Made by a program: the position numbers and the translations under genes. Shown here piece after piece: positions 61,012 through 64,000 of a stretch of DNA of 64,000 nt. Positions within the stretch are counted from its first letter, which is position 1. Each line of letters starts with the position of its first letter. The notes beneath the pieces were generated by a model. That model did no database searches, was not told the origin of the DNA, and worked only from the letters and a program-made list of their open reading frames with translations. Origin of the DNA: Margaritifera margaritifera (taxonomy: Eukaryota > Mollusca > Bivalvia > Unionida > Margaritiferidae). The stretch spans positions 6,193,501-6,257,500 of the forward strand of contig JAQPZY010001638.1 in NCBI GenBank assembly GCA_029931535.1, written 5' to 3'.

Positions 61012-61232
61012 TACCGTATATAATCGCGTATAAGTTAACACCCACTGCAAATTGCATAGACCCAGATCTGCCGGCGCATTATGCGACGGCAGATCTGGGT
61101 CTATGCAGTTTGTAAGGACTAATCAGTAGAACAAACAACATAGACCCTGATCTGCCGGCGCATTATGCAACGGCAGATCAGAGTCTGTATTGTTTGCATT
61201 TGGATCCGTGTTATACGCGAGTACATACGGTA
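61012..61232 (+). mobile_element. Palindromic inverted-repeat element, copy C
   Basis: 221 bp. It starts TACCGTATATAATCGCGTAT and ends TTATACGCGAGTACATACGGTA, inverted copies of each other with few mismatches. The first palindrome, 61054-61106, has 26-nt arms around a single T with one mismatch (GCATAGACCCAGATCTGCCG at its start). The second palindrome, 61138-61190, is related to the first but carries CCTGATC in place of CCAGATC. A ~30-bp spacer (tgtaaggactaatcagtaga) separates them. No coding capacity. Confidence 0.93.
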
Positions 61233-62015
61233 ATTGATTATTCATTTTTTGGAACTAACTGTGCAAGTTGTATGACCTGCTGAGAAGCTTAAGATAAAAA
61301 CATTCCAGATCTATTTAGGTTTAATTCCCTTTACTTTATTTGGTTTAAATATATTTATATTGGAAGCAATTAAACTGTGATCGGCTAAGAAGTTCTTGCA
61401 ATTTATAACTGTCTTTCCCCATATAAAGAATACGTTCAAATACAAAATAAATAAACATGGCTGGCGTATGTACAAAATAAAGACATAAATAAAGATGCTA
61501 ATGAAAATATTGAAAGGTAATGATGGAAGAAGAGGAAAGAATGTTGTGTAGAAAAGAAACGAAGCGAGTTGGGATTTCACAGTTACAGGAAACGGTTTCA
61601 AGCATCCCTGGGATCCAGCCGTGTAGTAGCTTTAATATACTTTTGCACTGCCAAACCCCAAAATTGATTTTGCACTTTCATTAGTTCGGGACTTCCTCTT
61701 AAAAATAAATAAAAATTTTAATTCAATCGGTTTAATTTAAGAAATGGCACGCGTCTTTGGTTAGTATACCTGATACATGAAAAGAAATAATGTTTATTAG
61801 GTGTGTCACTTAAACTTACTCTGATGAGATGCTTCAGTGTGGAACTACAATTATTCCTCAGCTTTGCATCCATAATCGATAATTTTATATAATCAAGACA
61901 GAAAGGTTGTAGACAGCTTAGGTTTTGAAAAATAGGCTGTTTGTATTAAGAAATTGTGTGGTTTTATCTCAATTAGTATAAAATTTTTGTTTATCTTTTT
62001 TTTTTCAAATTATTA
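61233..62015. other. AT-rich spacer
   Basis: A minus-strand frame of 96 codons (61311-61601) is hydrophobic and Phe-rich but shows no recognisable family. It is not called as a gene. Confidence 0.45.
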
Positions 62016-62017
62016 TT

Positions 62018-62076
<59 letters not shown>

Positions 62077-62078
62077 TT
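62016..62078. repeat. (TTTA)n microsatellite
   Basis: About 15 TTTA units. Confidence 0.96.
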
Positions 62079-63105
62079 ATTGCAGTTTTTCTTATTCGCT
62101 CCGTTTATTTACTGCCAACATTATAACATTGTTCTTTTCTGTAGTTCGAAATGTAATATCAAATCCCACACCAATTTATTTAATTTTGATGGGTCCTATA
62201 AACGAACGAAACAGGAGCTTGGAGTCATTTATCGATATACAGCATTCCTTTTGAATAGTTCATGCAAATACATGCCTGAAATAGTTGATATAGGCTTGTT
62301 TTTGTTAGTTGTTTTAATTATTCAGTGATAAGTTGGATTCTGAGGTTAAATGTATTGTCATTTTTCAGCAGGAAGGAGTAACTTCTCACAATAAGCGCCA
62401 CCACCACAACACCACCACCACCACCACCATTACCACCATCATAAACTACTAGTATTAGTAGTAGCTACTAATACTACTTCTACAAATGAACTGCTGCTGC
62501 TGCAACTACAGCAATGTCCTGAATGATAAAAATCCACTAAATTAGCTGATACATTCAAAGTGTGCCGAGTGTTTTTCCCTGTCGAAGTGACCTGGCACAG
62601 ATTCACAGAACATCGCAAAACATTTGAGATTTACCAGGCATAACTTTACTGAGTATCAACACGCACTGTTCTCTTTTTTTGTGGGTGGGGGGGGGGGGAG
62701 TAAATATTTTCTGTTAAAGCGGTTAAGTTTAATGTTAATATCTTTTTCTGCTACTACTTGTTTTGATTCTTTTGTCAAGTGCGACCGTTGATTCTAATGA
62801 TTGTGAAACTTTCGCTGATAAAATTGTTATTTCGTCTTTTATCTCTGATTATGTATTCCGACTTGATATTTCTCCGCTTTGTTACTTGGGGAAAAATAAT
62901 ATATGTCCTTACAAATTAATTATAAATTAAATTCAAAGTTGTGAAGAAAATCGAACAGAAAAATTAAAATAAAATGAATTCCTTATACAAGGGAAAGAAC
63001 TATTACGTGCACAAATTAATATTCTGAATGTTATTGCTTCCCTTTCCCTTCGTAGTACATTGAATAAGAACGGGAATACAAACAACAAACAAGAATAGGC
63101 ATTGA
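62079..63105. other. Spacer with (CCA)n
   Basis: A CCA-type trinucleotide tract lies at about 62397-62440 and a G-run at about 62687-62698. No gene recognised. Confidence 0.55.
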
Positions 63106-63326
63106 TACCGTATATACTCGCGTATATTTCAACACCAACTGCACACTGCATAGACCCAGATCTTCCGTAGCATAATGCGCCGGCAGATCTGGGTCTATGC
63201 AGTTTGTAAAGACTAATCAGTAGAACACACAACATAGACCCTGATCTGCCGGCGCATTATGCGACGGCAAATCAGCGTCTGTATTGGTTGCATTTGGATA
63301 CGAGTTATACGCGAGTATAAACGGTA
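63106..63326 (+). mobile_element. Palindromic inverted-repeat element, copy D
   Basis: 221 bp. It starts TACCGTATATACTCGCGTAT and ends ACGCGAGTATAAACGGTA. The first palindrome is 63148-63200, the second about 63232-63284. The central nine bases of the first palindrome are in the opposite orientation to copy C (cataatgcg rather than cgcattatg). With copies A-C this gives four copies of nearly constant length. Confidence 0.92.
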
Positions 63327-64000
63327 CTTCAGAAAAGTACCAAGAGAGGACACGAGTGAATTTGCATGAAACAAAGTTGTCACTGTGTTTTCAGCCCATA
63401 AAATCAATCCAAATTAAAAATATGTTCACGCTTATCACTTATAAAAATGTGAATGTAATTTGCTAAGAATGAACCCAACAGGAAATTCTGTACAATGTTA
63501 TGTCTCGCCTGATTCGCATGTACCTTGTCCAAAAACTTAACATTGTCACTTTAGTAAGAAATGTAGGTCATTACAACCACAATTTATATTTTATGGGTAA
63601 AATAATGACAATGTGCAATAGAGCATGAAATATACGGATATGTCATTTTGTCACGGAATTGTGTATGATTTATATCAATATGTATATGTGATCGAAAATG
63701 TACTCGGGTTTCGTTGCCGCGTACAGCGTTACCCAAGGGTGGTTTATTTTCTTCGGCTCTAGTTATTTCAAAATACTGAGCATGACTCAACCCATGCTGC
63801 ATGTGCAAATTGCCTGCAGTGAAAACCCAAGTACCTAGCCGCGCATATTTGTCACAGCTAGGGTATATATAGAGCAAATTCTCTATAAACAAATTATATT
63901 ACGAAGAGTCTTGTCAGGAAGCTTACCACTTTACGGGACCAATCTTCAGCTGTAGAGGTATGTGAAATTTAAGATTGCATTCTTTATTACTATTCGTTTT
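63327..64000. other. AT-rich end of window
   Basis: No gene recognised. A minus-strand frame of 102 codons (63584-63892) has no visible domain. Confidence 0.5.

Noticed and set aside
61311..61601. Hydrophobic 96-codon frame as a membrane protein
   Set aside because: Phe/Leu/Ile richness follows from AT-rich sequence. No signal peptide plus mature-domain pattern and no family match is apparent.

Overview
The window looks like AT-rich animal DNA, most likely from a lophotrochozoan and plausibly a mollusc such as a bivalve. This rests on the repeat content: Penelope-like and several LINE-type retroelements, class II tRNA-derived SINEs with a conserved central block, a diverged repeat carrying 'gtgacctagtttt'-type blocks, and very many (ATGT)n, (TATAT)n, (TA)n, (CT)n and (TTA)n microsatellites. 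The species is not identifiable by eye. I found no convincing host exon, no rRNA, no intact tRNA gene and no CRISPR array. Every stretch with recognisable coding similarity belongs to a transposable element, and each is broken by stops, frameshifts or later insertions.

Layout. 0-8.7 kb: microsatellites, the first copy of a palindromic 221-bp inverted-repeat element (2576-2796), a LINE ORF1 remnant (about 3.9-4.4 kb), an exact 10 x 38 bp tandem array (4494-4873), and a second array with a 38-bp unit (7.78-8.73 kb) into which a 191-bp hAT-type element has inserted with an 8-bp target duplication. 8.7-15.8 kb: no recognisable gene. 15.9-21.3 kb: a LINE endonuclease remnant on +, abutted by a Penelope-like element on -, which is itself split by a ~2.6 kb element with imperfect terminal inverted repeats and an unclassified, multiply broken protein. 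21.3-34.4 kb: mostly unrecognised sequence with tRNA-like SINE remnants (24.8, 28.9 kb) and a 30-bp minisatellite (31.5-31.8 kb). 34.4-40.7 kb: a LINE with reverse transcriptase and RNase H parts, split by a nearly complete second LINE (35.8-39.5 kb), which in turn carries a 199-bp hAT-like element. 41.7-46.1 kb: a decayed full-span LINE ending in (TTA)n. 46-54 kb: CT/TA/TG microsatellites, two tRNA-derived SINE candidates, a mariner remnant (49.7-50.7 kb) and a 5'-truncated minus-strand LINE tail (53.2-54.3 kb). 54-64 kb: a well-preserved SINE with a perfect 14-bp target duplication, a diverged repeat (56.2-56.95 kb), a ~37-bp minisatellite (58.9-59.7 kb) and three more copies of the palindromic element.

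These elements do not form a pathway. They form an insertion stratigraphy, with at least four nested events that can be ordered in time. The item least explained by standard categories is the four-copy palindromic family: inverted termini enclosing two separate, mutually related 53-bp palindromes. All statements come from reading the sequence and from general knowledge of element families. No database search was run.
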